In this document: piece after piece, positions 1 to 7,538 of the stretch | Layout of the letters: each line of letters starts with the position of its first letter | How positions within the stretch are numbered: the stretch's first letter is position 1 | From: Fimenecus sp045632525 | Lineage (GTDB): Bacteria > Bacillota > Clostridia > Oscillospirales > Acutalibacteraceae | Assembly (NCBI GenBank): GCA_045632525.1 | Contig: JAZQWV010000068.1 | Span: 7,869-71,868, forward strand | DNA: 64,000 nucleotides | Direction: 5' to 3' | Made by a program: the position numbers and the translations under genes | Notes under the pieces: model-generated | Databases searched by the model: none | Told to the model about the DNA's origin: nothing | The model's input: the letters and a program-made list of their open reading frames with translations, nothing else

Positions 1-2
1 CT

Positions 3-3000
3 CTTGATGTTGATGCATTCAAGGGTATGGAATACATTGAACAAATTGTTCTTGGTTCAGGTATCACAGAAATTCCAGCAAATATGTTCAATGGTCTTGC
101 TACACTTAAAACAGTAGTAATTGGCAATAATGTAGTTTCAATCGGAGCAAACGCATTTGCAGGAACATCAATAACAACACTTGACATTCCTGACAGTGTA
201 ACAACACTTGATGCAAATGCATTCAAGGGAATGATTCTTGAAACAATTACATTTGGTGTAGGAATCACAGAAATTCCAGCAAGTATGTTTGCAGGAATGA
301 CAACAGTTAAGAATGTAACTCTTGGCGTAAATACCGAAGTAATTGGTGACAGTGCATTTGCAAATACATCAATTGCAACAATTGTAATTCCAAACGGAGT
401 AACAACAATTGGAGCAAACGCTTTTGCAAATACTCTCCTTACAGAAATAAAGATTCCATCAACAGTAACAACAATAGATGCAACAGCATTTAGTGGTTGT
501 GCCCTTGTAACAGTAGATATAGATGGAAACAATCTTGTTGTTCCAGCGAATATGTTTAAAGATGTAACAACACTTACATCAGTAACATTTGGTAATGGTG
601 TAGTAGAGATAGGAGCAAGTGCATTCAGTGGAACATCTCTTACAACAGTAACAATACCAAATAGCATTACAAAGATTGGAACAAAAGCATTTGAAAACTG
701 TACAAAACTTGTAACAGTAGTTCTTGGTTCAGAACTTACAGAGATAGGAAAAGATGCATTTAAAGGCACAGCAATCAAAGAAATAACAATACCAGACAAG
801 ATTACAGGAATCCAAGGCGTACTTAATGGAATGGGCGAAGTGGAAACAGTAATCATTGGTAATGGTGTAAAAGAAATTTCAGCTGATACTTTTAAAGGTC
901 TTGAAACAGTAAAGACAATTATTATTGGTGAAGGTATAACAGCAATTCCTGATAACACATTCAAAGGTCTCGTTAACCTTGAAACAGTAGTAATTGGTGA
1001 TAATGTAGTTTCAATCGGAGCAAATGCATTTGCAGGAACATCAATAACAACACTTGATATTCCTAACAGTGTGACAACACTTGATGCAAACGCATTCAAG
1101 GGAATGGTTCTTGAAACAATAACATTTGGTGATGGTATTACAGAGATTCCAGCAGAAATGTTCAATGGTCTTGCTACACTTAAAACAGTAGTAATTGGCA
1201 ATAATGTAGTTTCAATCGGAGCAAACGCTTTTGATGGAACATCAATAACAACACTTGACATTCCTGACAGCGTAACAACACTTGACGCAAACGCATTCAA
1301 GGGAATGATTCTTGAAACAATCACTTTTGGCGCAGGAGTTACAGAAATTCCAGCAAGTATGTTTGCAGGAATGACAACAGTTAAGAATGTAACTCTTGGC
1401 AATAATGTTGCAATAATTGGCGAAGCAGCATTTATGGGTACATCAATTAGCGATATAGCTTTCCCAAATAGCGTAAAAGAAATTAAAGATAATGCTTTTG
1501 CTAATACAAAACTTACAGAAGTTGTTCTTGGCAACGGAACACAGTTGCTTTCAAAGACCGCTTTTGCTGGTTGTGAAATCAAGAAGTTTGAATTCAACGG
1601 TAACAATCTCACAATTCCTGAGGCAATGTTTATAGAAAACGTAGTCCTTGAAGAAGTTGTTGTTGGAAATGGCGTTGTAGCAATTGGCGATGACGCGTTC
1701 TATAAGTGCTCAAATCTTAAAAAAGTAACAATCGGTGAAGATACTGCAGTTGTTGGCAGAAATGCATTCTATGAATGCACAAAGTTAGAGTCAGTTGTTT
1801 TTGGTAACAATATCAAGAGAATTGATAGTTATGCATTCTATGGCTGTTCAGCATTGACAGAACTTGCATTACCAGATTCTCTTCAACAAATTGGTGCTTA
1901 TGCATTCCATTTGTGCACAGGTATAAAGAGTTTAGCAATTCCAGACAATGTATTGGTAATTGACATTAATGCTTTTGGTATGTGCTCATCACTTGAAGAG
2001 GTTACACTTGGAGCAAATGTTGGCCTTGTTGGTGATTATGCATTTGCATTCAATGAAAAACTTACAAAGGTAAATATTGGTGGAGCAAAAGCTCTTGGAA
2101 CAAGCGCCTTTGAAGGTTGCGGAGCACTCACAACAATTGACTTTGGTACAGCACTTATGACAATTGGTAGCAAGGCATTTAAGAATTGTGATAAACTCAC
2201 AGATGTTGTTTTGGCAGACACAGTTGTAAGCATTGATGCTTATGCATTTACAGAATGTGATGCTTTGACAAATGTTACAATCAATGATGGTTGCAAGACA
2301 ATTGGTGATTATGCTTTTGCAAATTGTAAAGCATTGAAACAAGCAATAATTCCTGATTCAGTAACAACTCTTGGTAAATTTGCATTTACTGGTTGTGCAG
2401 CAATAACAACAGTTGAAATCGGCGCAGGATTAACAGAGATTTCAGAAGGCGCATTCAAAGATTGTTCTTCTATTACAAGCCTTGACCTTGGTACAGGCGT
2501 GAAGAAGATTGGCAGAAATGCATTCTGGAGAGCTACATCACTTGCAGAAATTGAAATTCCTGCTCAGGTAGAAACAATTGACGCAGGCGCGTTCTATGGT
2601 TGCTCTGCTCTTACAAAGGCAACTATCCCTGCAACAGTTTTAACAATTGGTTCAGCTGCATTTGATTATTGTGATAATCTCACAATTTATGGTGAATCAG
2701 GCTCAGCTGCAGAAAAATATGCAAAAGCTGAAAAGATTCCATTTGTTGATATTAACGGCGGTAGCGAGCCAGAAACTCCTGACGAACCAGAAGTTCCAGA
2801 AGAACCAGAAAATCCAGATGTTCCAGAAACACCGGTTCTCAACGGATGGGTTAAAGATGGTGCAGATTGGTATTACTACAACAATGGTGTAATGGCAACA
2901 AATTGCTGGAAATTGGACAGTGTTGGCTGGTGTTACCTTGGTGCAGATGGCAGAATGGTAACTAACAAATGGATTATGGACTCAAAAGGTTGGTGCTATG

Positions 3001-3404
3001 TAGGTGCTAACGGCTACTGTGTAACAAATAAATGGGTAGCAGACAGCAAGGGCTGGTGTTATCTTGGTGCAGATGGTCGAATGGTAACTAACAAATGGGT
3101 TAAAGATTCAGTCGGTTGGTGCTATGTAGGTGCTGATGGTTACTGCGTAACAAACAAATGGGTAGCAGACAGTGTTGGCTGGTGTTACCTTGACGCAGAC
3201 GGCAGAATGGCAACTAACAAGTGGGTTAAAGACTCAAAAGGTTGGTGCTATGTTGGTGCTGATGGTTACTGTGCAACAAACACATGGGTTAAAGATGGCA
3301 ACAACTGGTATTATCTTGATATCAATGGCCGTATGGTAACAGGCACAAGGGTTATTGGCGGCAAATCATATACTTTTGCATCTAATGGCGTTTGGGTTGG
3401 ATAA
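3..3404 (+). CDS. BspA-type leucine-rich repeat surface protein, 5' end missing
   Basis: The reading frame is open from the window edge, so the N-terminus and any signal peptide lie outside. About 900 residues are BspA/LRR_5 repeats of roughly 23 residues, with the recurrent core motifs NAFAGTSI, TLDIPDSV and VTTIGANAF. An acidic Pro/Glu linker follows, then about eight tandem ~20-residue aromatic repeats (NKWVADSKGWCYLGADG type) of the choline-binding or cell-wall-binding class, which in this family tether proteins to the cell surface. Proteins of this architecture are secreted adhesins or binding proteins in gut Clostridia; the ligand is unknown. Several LRR blocks are almost identical at DNA level (see the repeat entries). 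The gene ends just before a good terminator and appears monocistronic at its 3' end. Confidence 0.9.
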   Translation, partial: LDVDAFKGMEYIEQIVLGSGITEIPANMFNGLATLKTVVIGNNVVSIGANAFAGTSITTLDIPDSVTTLDANAFKGMILETITFGVGITEIPASMFAGMTTVKNVTLGVNTEVIGDSAFANTSIATIVIPNGVTTIGANAFANTLLTEIKIPSTVTTIDATAFSGCALVTVDIDGNNLVVPANMFKDVTTLTSVTFGNGVVEIGASAFSGTSLTTVTIPNSITKIGTKAFENCTKLVTVVLGSELTEIGKDAFKGTAIKEITIPDKITGIQGVLNGMGEVETVIIGNGVKEISADTFKGLETVKTIIIGEGITAIPDNTFKGLVNLETVVIGDNVVSIGANAFAGTSITTLDIPNSVTTLDANAFKGMVLETITFGDGITEIPAEMFNGLATLKTVVIGNNVVSIGANAFDGTSITTLDIPDSVTTLDANAFKGMILETITFGAGVTEIPASMFAGMTTVKNVTLGNNVAIIGEAAFMGTSISDIAFPNSVKEIKDNAFANTKLTEVVLGNGTQLLSKTAFAGCEIKKFEFNGNNLTIPEAMFIENVVLEEVVVGNGVVAIGDDAFYKCSNLKKVTIGEDTAVVGRNAFYECTKLESVVFGNNIKRIDSYAFYGCSALTELALPDSLQQIGAYAFHLCTGIKSLAIPDNVLVIDINAFGMCSSLEEVTLGANVGLVGDYAFAFNEKLTKVNIGGAKALGTSAFEGCGALTTIDFGTALMTIGSKAFKNCDKLTDVVLADTVVSIDAYAFTECDALTNVTINDGCKTIGDYAFANCKALKQAIIPDSVTTLGKFAFTGCAAITTVEIGAGLTEISEGAFKDCSSITSLDLGTGVKKIGRNAFWRATSLAEIEIPAQVETIDAGAFYGCSALTKATIPATVLTIGSAAFDYCDNLTIYGESGSAAEKYAKAEKIPFVDINGGSEPETPDEPEVPEEPENPDVPETPVLNGWVKDGADWYYYNNGVMATNCWKLDSVGWCYLGADGRMVTNKWIMDSKGWCYVGANGYCVTNKWVADSKGWCYLGADGRMVTNKWVKDSVGWCYVGADGYCVTNKWVADSVGWCYLDADGRMATNKWVKDSKGWCYVGADGYCATNTWVKDGNNWYYLDINGRMVTGTRVIGGKSYTFASNGVWVG
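69..326 (+). repeat. Long direct repeat in the LRR gene, copy 1
   Basis: About 258 bp that recur nearly unchanged 1,074 bp downstream, in the same frame. Both copies encode the run from EIPA(N/E)MFNGLATLK through SMFAGMTTVKNVTLG. Confidence 0.85.
1143..1400 (+). repeat. Long direct repeat in the LRR gene, copy 2
   Basis: Second copy of the 258-bp block. The offset of 1,074 bp is exactly 358 codons, so recombination between copies would delete or duplicate 358 residues in frame. A partial third copy lies just before it, around 985-1130. Confidence 0.85.
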
Positions 3405-3421
3405 AACTTAATAAAATAAAT

Positions 3422-3455
3422 AAACCTGTCAAGATTTTCTTGGCAGGTTTTCTTT
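3422..3455 (+). terminator. Rho-independent terminator of the LRR gene
   Basis: A 13-bp stem (AAACCTGTCAAGA with its partner, one G-T pair), a short T loop, then a T-rich tail, 18 bp after the stop codon. Confidence 0.85.
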
Positions 3456-3472
3456 TAGCAACAATGGTGCTA

Positions 3473-3501
3473 TTGTATTTTCCCTTAAAGTATGGTAAAA
3501 T
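3473..3501 (+). promoter_or_regulatory. Promoter for rpe
   Basis: TTGTAT, 17 bp, TAAAAT, with an extended -10 (TGG before TAAAAT), 38 bp upstream of the rpe start. Confidence 0.65.
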
Positions 3502-3538
3502 AACTTGATAATATTTTGTTTTTTACGGAGATTTTGTT

Positions 3539-4213
3539 ATGATGAAAATTTCACCATCAATTTTATCTTGTGATTATGGAAAAATCGCAGAAGAATTAAA
3601 AGATATGGAATTGGCAGGTGCTGATTATATGCACATTGATGTTATGGATGGCCATTTTGTGCCAAACTTAACTCTCGGCGCACCTGTAATCAAATGCATT
3701 AGAAAATCAACTGATGTGCCTTTTGATGTGCATCTTATGATTAGTGACCCACTTAAATATATCGACGATTTTTGTGATGCAGGCGCAGACATTATCACAT
3801 TCCATACAGAATGCGACTCACCTATCGATGAAACAATTGATAAAATACTTTCTCGTGGGGTTAAAGCGTCTTTGACTGTTAAACCCAAAACTCCTGTTGA
3901 AGATATTTTCCCTTATTTAGACAAGCTTTCAATGGTGCTTGTTATGACTGTTGAGCCAGGATTTGGCGGACAGAGTTTTATGGAAGATATGATGGCAAAG
4001 GTTTCTGCGTTAAGAAGTGAAATTAATTCTCGCGGACTTGGTTGCGAAATCGAAGTCGACGGCGGAATTAATGAAAAGACAATTGCAGTTGCGGCAGCGG
4101 CGGGTGCAGATGTGTTTGTTTCTGGCAACGCTCTCTTTTCAAGTGTCGACCGTAAAGCAGCCGTTGAGAAATTTAAGGCAATAGCAGAAGAAAACTTTTG
4201 CAAAAATTGCTAA
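3539..4213 (+). CDS. rpe: Ribulose-phosphate 3-epimerase
   Basis: Interconverts ribulose 5-phosphate and xylulose 5-phosphate in the pentose phosphate pathway, in the cytoplasm. The 224-residue length is normal for the family. Family motifs are present in order: SPSILSCD near the N-terminus, the metal-site segment HIDVMDGHFVPN, VEPGFGGQ and EVDGGIN of the TIM barrel. GGAG at 3527-3530 lies 8 bp before the first of two adjacent ATG codons, so 3539 was chosen (3542 is possible). It has its own promoter and overlaps the convergent mecA-like gene by 4 bp at the 3' end. It sits outside the usual ribosome-GTPase neighbourhood. Confidence 0.95.
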   Translation: MMKISPSILSCDYGKIAEELKDMELAGADYMHIDVMDGHFVPNLTLGAPVIKCIRKSTDVPFDVHLMISDPLKYIDDFCDAGADIITFHTECDSPIDETIDKILSRGVKASLTVKPKTPVEDIFPYLDKLSMVLVMTVEPGFGGQSFMEDMMAKVSALRSEINSRGLGCEIEVDGGINEKTIAVAAAAGADVFVSGNALFSSVDRKAAVEKFKAIAEENFCKNC

Positions 4214-4725
4214 ATATTAACTTCACCCAAAAGTTTTCCGTATTCAAAAAGTATTTCCTTGGAAAAAGAGTTTGAAACTGAACCAAATTCTTTGAAAATC
4301 GGATAAAAACTTCTATGTTGCGACGAAAGAGAAAGATAAAAATCTTTATTCATCTCAAAAATTTTGCATGGTGTTTTGTTGCTTGACATTTTTTGAACAG
4401 ATGATATTGTATCAAGCAGAGAATTAAGATTGTCTGTTTTGAAAAAGGCATCATTATAAGTTTTTTTCACTTTATATCTGTGAAGTTTAGCAGAAAAAGT
4501 AAAAATGAAGAAACACCCACCATTATCTGTGGGTAATGCTTCAACAGTAATTTTCTTATTAGTTTTTATTTTATCTTGTGATATTTCATTAAGAATTTTT
4601 CTGATGGCAAATTCAGTGAGTTCATTATCACAATCAAGTGAATCGTATGTAATGTGAAACTGACTCATTTCTTCTTTTGTCAGTTCAACTAATATAACAT
4701 TGTCGTTAAGAGATTCATAATTCAT
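4210..4725 (-). CDS. mecA: MecA-like ClpC adaptor protein
   Basis: Probable adaptor of the MecA/YpbH family, which delivers substrates to the ClpCP protease and in Bacillus restrains competence. The 171-residue protein shows the N-terminal half with LTKEEM..FHITYDSLD and ILNEI, the mid segment EALPTDNGGCFFIFT, and the C-terminal YGKLLGE segment that matches the end of MecA. It is shorter than Bacillus MecA (about 218 residues), as is common in Clostridia. The ribosome binding site AAAGGGGG lies just upstream of the ATG. It is divergent from the Rnf-like operon, and its -35 box overlaps the first codon of that operon. The family assignment rests on motif resemblance only. Confidence 0.72.
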   Translation of the reverse strand: MNYESLNDNVILVELTKEEMSQFHITYDSLDCDNELTEFAIRKILNEISQDKIKTNKKITVEALPTDNGGCFFIFTFSAKLHRYKVKKTYNDAFFKTDNLNSLLDTISSVQKMSSNKTPCKIFEMNKDFYLSLSSQHRSFYPIFKEFGSVSNSFSKEILFEYGKLLGEVNI

Positions 4726-4746
4726 AAGAAATTCCCCCTTTAATTC

Positions 4747-4775
4747 ATAATATTACAGGGACGAGATAGTTGCAA
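4747..4775 (-). promoter_or_regulatory. Promoter for the mecA-like gene
   Basis: On the minus strand: TTGCAA (4770-4775), 17 bp, TATTAT (4747-4752). The -35 box coincides with the TTG start codon chosen for the divergent RnfD-like gene. Confidence 0.65.
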
Positions 4776-5963
4776 CAAATAAATATTGGAAAAAGCGAGG
4801 AACAAGTTTTGACCAATCAACAAATAACACAAAAACCACAAGATTTTATAGAAATGCGTAATCACATGAAAGATTATGCAATAATGCTTATCGCACCGGT
4901 TGCCGTTGCGATGCTTCATCATGGGCTTAAAGCAATTGTGCTTGTGCTAATTTCAATTCTCACTTGCACAATTTGCAGAAGAATTGGCGAAATAGTTTTA
5001 AAATGTGATTTCTCATCAAGAGATTTTTCAAACTGGATAATCGGCGTAACCTTTGCTTTGCTTCTACCATCAACAGCAACTTGGTGGATGGTAGTTTCAG
5101 GTGCGACATTTGCAATTATTGTTTGTGTTTTGCCTTTTGGTAAAACAATAAATTCACCTTTTGTTCCTGCGGCAGCAGCAGTTAGTTTTGTGACTCTTTG
5201 TTGGCCTGACAGAATGTTTGCTTATTCTGACACGGCTGGAATGTCATTGAGCAAAATGCTTTCACAGGGCAATTCAATCGGTAGCAATGCAGTTGCTATT
5301 TTAGAGGTGCTTACAGGCGCTTTGCCATCTGCAATGGGTGCGGGTTGTGTTCTTGCGTTGATTGGTGCACTCATATTTATGACTATACGCCGACCAAAAG
5401 ACACAGTTTCAGCGTACACATTCATGTTTGCCGTGATTATTATGGCAATTCTCTTCCCAAGAGTCAGCACAGGCAGATTTCTTTCTGTTATTATGGAATT
5501 TTGTGGCGGAGAAGTACTTTTTGGTGCAATATTCTTTATGACATACCCATCAGCCTTACCAAAACGCACTTTTGCTCGTGCTCTTTGGGGCTTTGGTGGC
5601 GGAATTGTGTGTATGCTGATGAGATATTATGGTTCATTTGAAGAACCAATGTGTTTTGGTATTCTCATTGCCTGTGCAATGACAGAGTTAGCAGATAAAA
5701 TTCCGCTTGCTAAATGGGAAAAATCAAAAGAAGAAAAAGAAGAAATAGTTGTAATTGAGCCAGCTCCTGCTGTTGTTCCTGAAGAAGTGCTCAATGAAAT
5801 TCCTGATATAGAAGAAACAGAAATCGAAGAAGAAATTGTTGAAGAAGTTGTTGAAGAAACACCTGTTGGAGAAAGCGAAAGTCTTCACGATGTTATTGAA
5901 GAAGAAAATACAGTTACAGAAACCCAAGCACCTTTTATGACAGGGGGTGACAGTGATGAGTGA
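4770..5963 (+). CDS. RnfD/NqrB-like membrane protein, degenerate
   Basis: Multi-spanning protein (397 residues) of the NQR2/RnfD/RnfE family, the flavin-carrying membrane subunit of ferredoxin:NAD oxidoreductases. About nine hydrophobic segments cover residues 35-310. The region where RnfD carries covalent FMN on a threonine (S/T-G-A-T before the GSIGE-like segment) here reads DTAGMSLS, followed by GALPSAMGAG, so the canonical threonine site appears lost; an SGAT near residue 110 is at a different place. An unusual acidic tail of about 80 residues (many Glu, Val, Pro) follows the membrane domain. Start TTG at 4770 has only a weak AGGGACGAG site; ATG at 4854 is the alternative. It leads an operon with E- and A-like subunits; no RnfB, C or G is present nearby. 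Confidence 0.8.
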   Translation: MQQINIGKSEEQVLTNQQITQKPQDFIEMRNHMKDYAIMLIAPVAVAMLHHGLKAIVLVLISILTCTICRRIGEIVLKCDFSSRDFSNWIIGVTFALLLPSTATWWMVVSGATFAIIVCVLPFGKTINSPFVPAAAAVSFVTLCWPDRMFAYSDTAGMSLSKMLSQGNSIGSNAVAILEVLTGALPSAMGAGCVLALIGALIFMTIRRPKDTVSAYTFMFAVIIMAILFPRVSTGRFLSVIMEFCGGEVLFGAIFFMTYPSALPKRTFARALWGFGGGIVCMLMRYYGSFEEPMCFGILIACAMTELADKIPLAKWEKSKEEKEEIVVIEPAPAVVPEEVLNEIPDIEETEIEEEIVEEVVEETPVGESESLHDVIEEENTVTETQAPFMTGGDSDE

Positions 5964-6948
5964 GAAAAATAGCACATTCAAAAGAATTCGAAACAGTGCT
6001 GTTATCAAAAACCCTTTGCTTTTTGAAGCAATCGGACTTTGTCCTGTTGTGGCAATCACACTTTCATTGAGATTAGCCGTTTTCCTTGCAATAGTTACTG
6101 CAATTGAATTGATAGTCTGCGAAGTTTTATCATCATTGTTACTTAAGAATGTTCGTCGTTATTGGCGTGTGGCACTCTATGTGCTTTTTGGCGTGGGCGT
6201 TATTTTCCCAATAATGGGATTAGTAAACAGATTCTTCCCTGACATGTCAATTAATTTTGGTGTTTATCTTCCACTTATGACTGTTAACTCTTTGGTGGCG
6301 CTTCACTGTGAAAGAGTTGCAGTTAAAAATGATTTGAAAAACAGTCTTATTGATGCTGCTGCAGCATCAATGAGTTATGGTGCAGTTGCAATTATCACAG
6401 GTCTTATTCGTGAAATCCTTGCAAATGGCACAATTGGTGGAATAGATTTAGGTCTTGAAGTTACTTTCCCTGCTCTTTTGACGCCGTTTGGCGGACTTTT
6501 AATTATCGGATTTCTTGCGGCGGTATTTAAAGCAGTAATTAATGCAAAATATCCCGAAGCATCCCCTGATAGAGCCTTTGACACATCTGAAGTTACTCGC
6601 TCTGTTCGTGGCTCACTTAAAGAGTTGATGAAGGACGAGTTAGACCCATATTCTTTCGGTACAGAAAGTGCATTTGTGCGCATCCGTAAAGAAAAGAGAG
6701 CTGAGAAGAATATAGAAAAAACTCAAGAAGTGACTTTGGAAGAGCCTAAAAAAGAGAAAAAAGAAAAAGTCAAGAAACCTAAAAAATCAAAGAAAGTTAC
6801 AGAAGCACCAAAAAGAGAACCAAGAGTTCGACAAACTGACGAAAGAACATATCTTGATGATTTCTCTGATATGCTTTCTGAACTTGAAGAATATAAGAAT
6901 CGTCCCGAAGAGACAGATGTGCAAGAAAAGGATGGTGACGGACAATGA
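5956..6948 (+). CDS. RnfE-like membrane protein with basic C-terminal tail
   Basis: About 210 residues with six hydrophobic segments match the RnfE/NqrD family, including NPLLFEAIGLCP at the first helix and LIREILANGTIGG. In Rnf/Nqr complexes two cysteines of this subunit help bind a [2Fe-2S] cluster within the membrane. The first (GLCP) is kept, but the second, normally in a VNC motif, is Ser here (TVNSLVALHC). A charged tail of about 115 residues follows, first Lys-rich (KKEKKEKVKKPKKSKK) and ending acidic. ATG 5956 was chosen because AGGGGG at 5942-5947 fits it; GTG 5947 is possible. It overlaps the previous gene by 8 bp and the next by 4 bp, implying translational coupling. Confidence 0.8.
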   Translation: MSEKNSTFKRIRNSAVIKNPLLFEAIGLCPVVAITLSLRLAVFLAIVTAIELIVCEVLSSLLLKNVRRYWRVALYVLFGVGVIFPIMGLVNRFFPDMSINFGVYLPLMTVNSLVALHCERVAVKNDLKNSLIDAAAASMSYGAVAIITGLIREILANGTIGGIDLGLEVTFPALLTPFGGLLIIGFLAAVFKAVINAKYPEASPDRAFDTSEVTRSVRGSLKELMKDELDPYSFGTESAFVRIRKEKRAEKNIEKTQEVTLEEPKKEKKEKVKKPKKSKKVTEAPKREPRVRQTDERTYLDDFSDMLSELEEYKNRPEETDVQEKDGDGQ

Positions 6949-7538
6949 TAGTGTTTTTAAGACTAATTTCCGCAGCATTCTATGTTATGCTCTTTCAGAA
7001 TTTGATTTTCAACGGTGGTTATGGTATCAGCGAAGCTGTGAGAATGAGTGCAAAACCTCGTCAGTTGGTGCCAATGGCGATTTTTATCACATATTTTTCC
7101 ACATTGGTATCAGTTGTCTGTGTCTTGCTTGACACAGTTTCTGTTATAAACGGGTTAAGCGAAATAATGCACGCAATTATCTTTATTGCAGTTGTTGGTG
7201 TACTTTATCTCATAACAGTTACAATTGTGTTGGCTTCTGGTAAAGCATCTCCAAGAACAGTTAGAAGAATAGGCGTTGCAGCTTTCAATACTCTTGTTTT
7301 TGCTGTTCCACTTATTAACTATCGTTCTGCTTTTTCAGTTGCTGAAGCGATTGGCGCAGGTATTGGCGCAGGCATTGCGTTTGTTATTGCCGTTATTCTC
7401 ATAAATAGCGGACTCAAACGACTTGATATGAACAAATCTATCCCAAAATGCTTTAAAGGTACACCTGCAATGTTTATTTATGTTGCATTGCTATCTTTGG
7501 CATTTATTGGAATTTCCGGAAATTCGGTGTTTATTTAA
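6945..7538 (+). CDS. RnfA-like membrane protein lacking cluster cysteines
   Basis: A 197-residue, six-helix protein. The end, IPKCFKGTPAMFIYVALLSLAFIGISG-like (residues 165-192), is clearly that of RnfA/NqrE, whose C-terminus reads P..F+G.P......L.SLAFMGF.G. In RnfA the first helix carries a G-I/L-C-P cysteine and a later helix a T-N-C cysteine for the membrane [2Fe-2S] cluster. Here the equivalents read IFNGGYGIS and LYLITVTIVLA, so both are absent; the only cysteines are elsewhere (VVCVL and PKCF). It overlaps the previous gene by 4 bp (ATGA) and shares a base with the next start. Electron transfer through this subunit in the known way therefore looks unlikely. Confidence 0.8.
   Translation: MIVFLRLISAAFYVMLFQNLIFNGGYGISEAVRMSAKPRQLVPMAIFITYFSTLVSVVCVLLDTVSVINGLSEIMHAIIFIAVVGVLYLITVTIVLASGKASPRTVRRIGVAAFNTLVFAVPLINYRSAFSVAEAIGAGIGAGIAFVIAVILINSGLKRLDMNKSIPKCFKGTPAMFIYVALLSLAFIGISGNSVFI

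Noticed and set aside
1989..2342. Cys- and Ile-rich reverse-strand reading frames inside the LRR gene
   Set aside because: They mirror the repetitive codons of the LRR gene, lack ribosome sites and have no family-like features.
27..2700. Regularly spaced repeats suggesting a CRISPR array
   Set aside because: Period and content match coding LRR units in one open frame; there are no invariant repeats with unique spacers and no cas genes.
4770..7538. A functional Rnf ferredoxin:NAD oxidoreductase
   Set aside because: RnfB, C and G are missing here, and the cluster cysteines and flavin site of the D/E/A-like subunits are not conserved.
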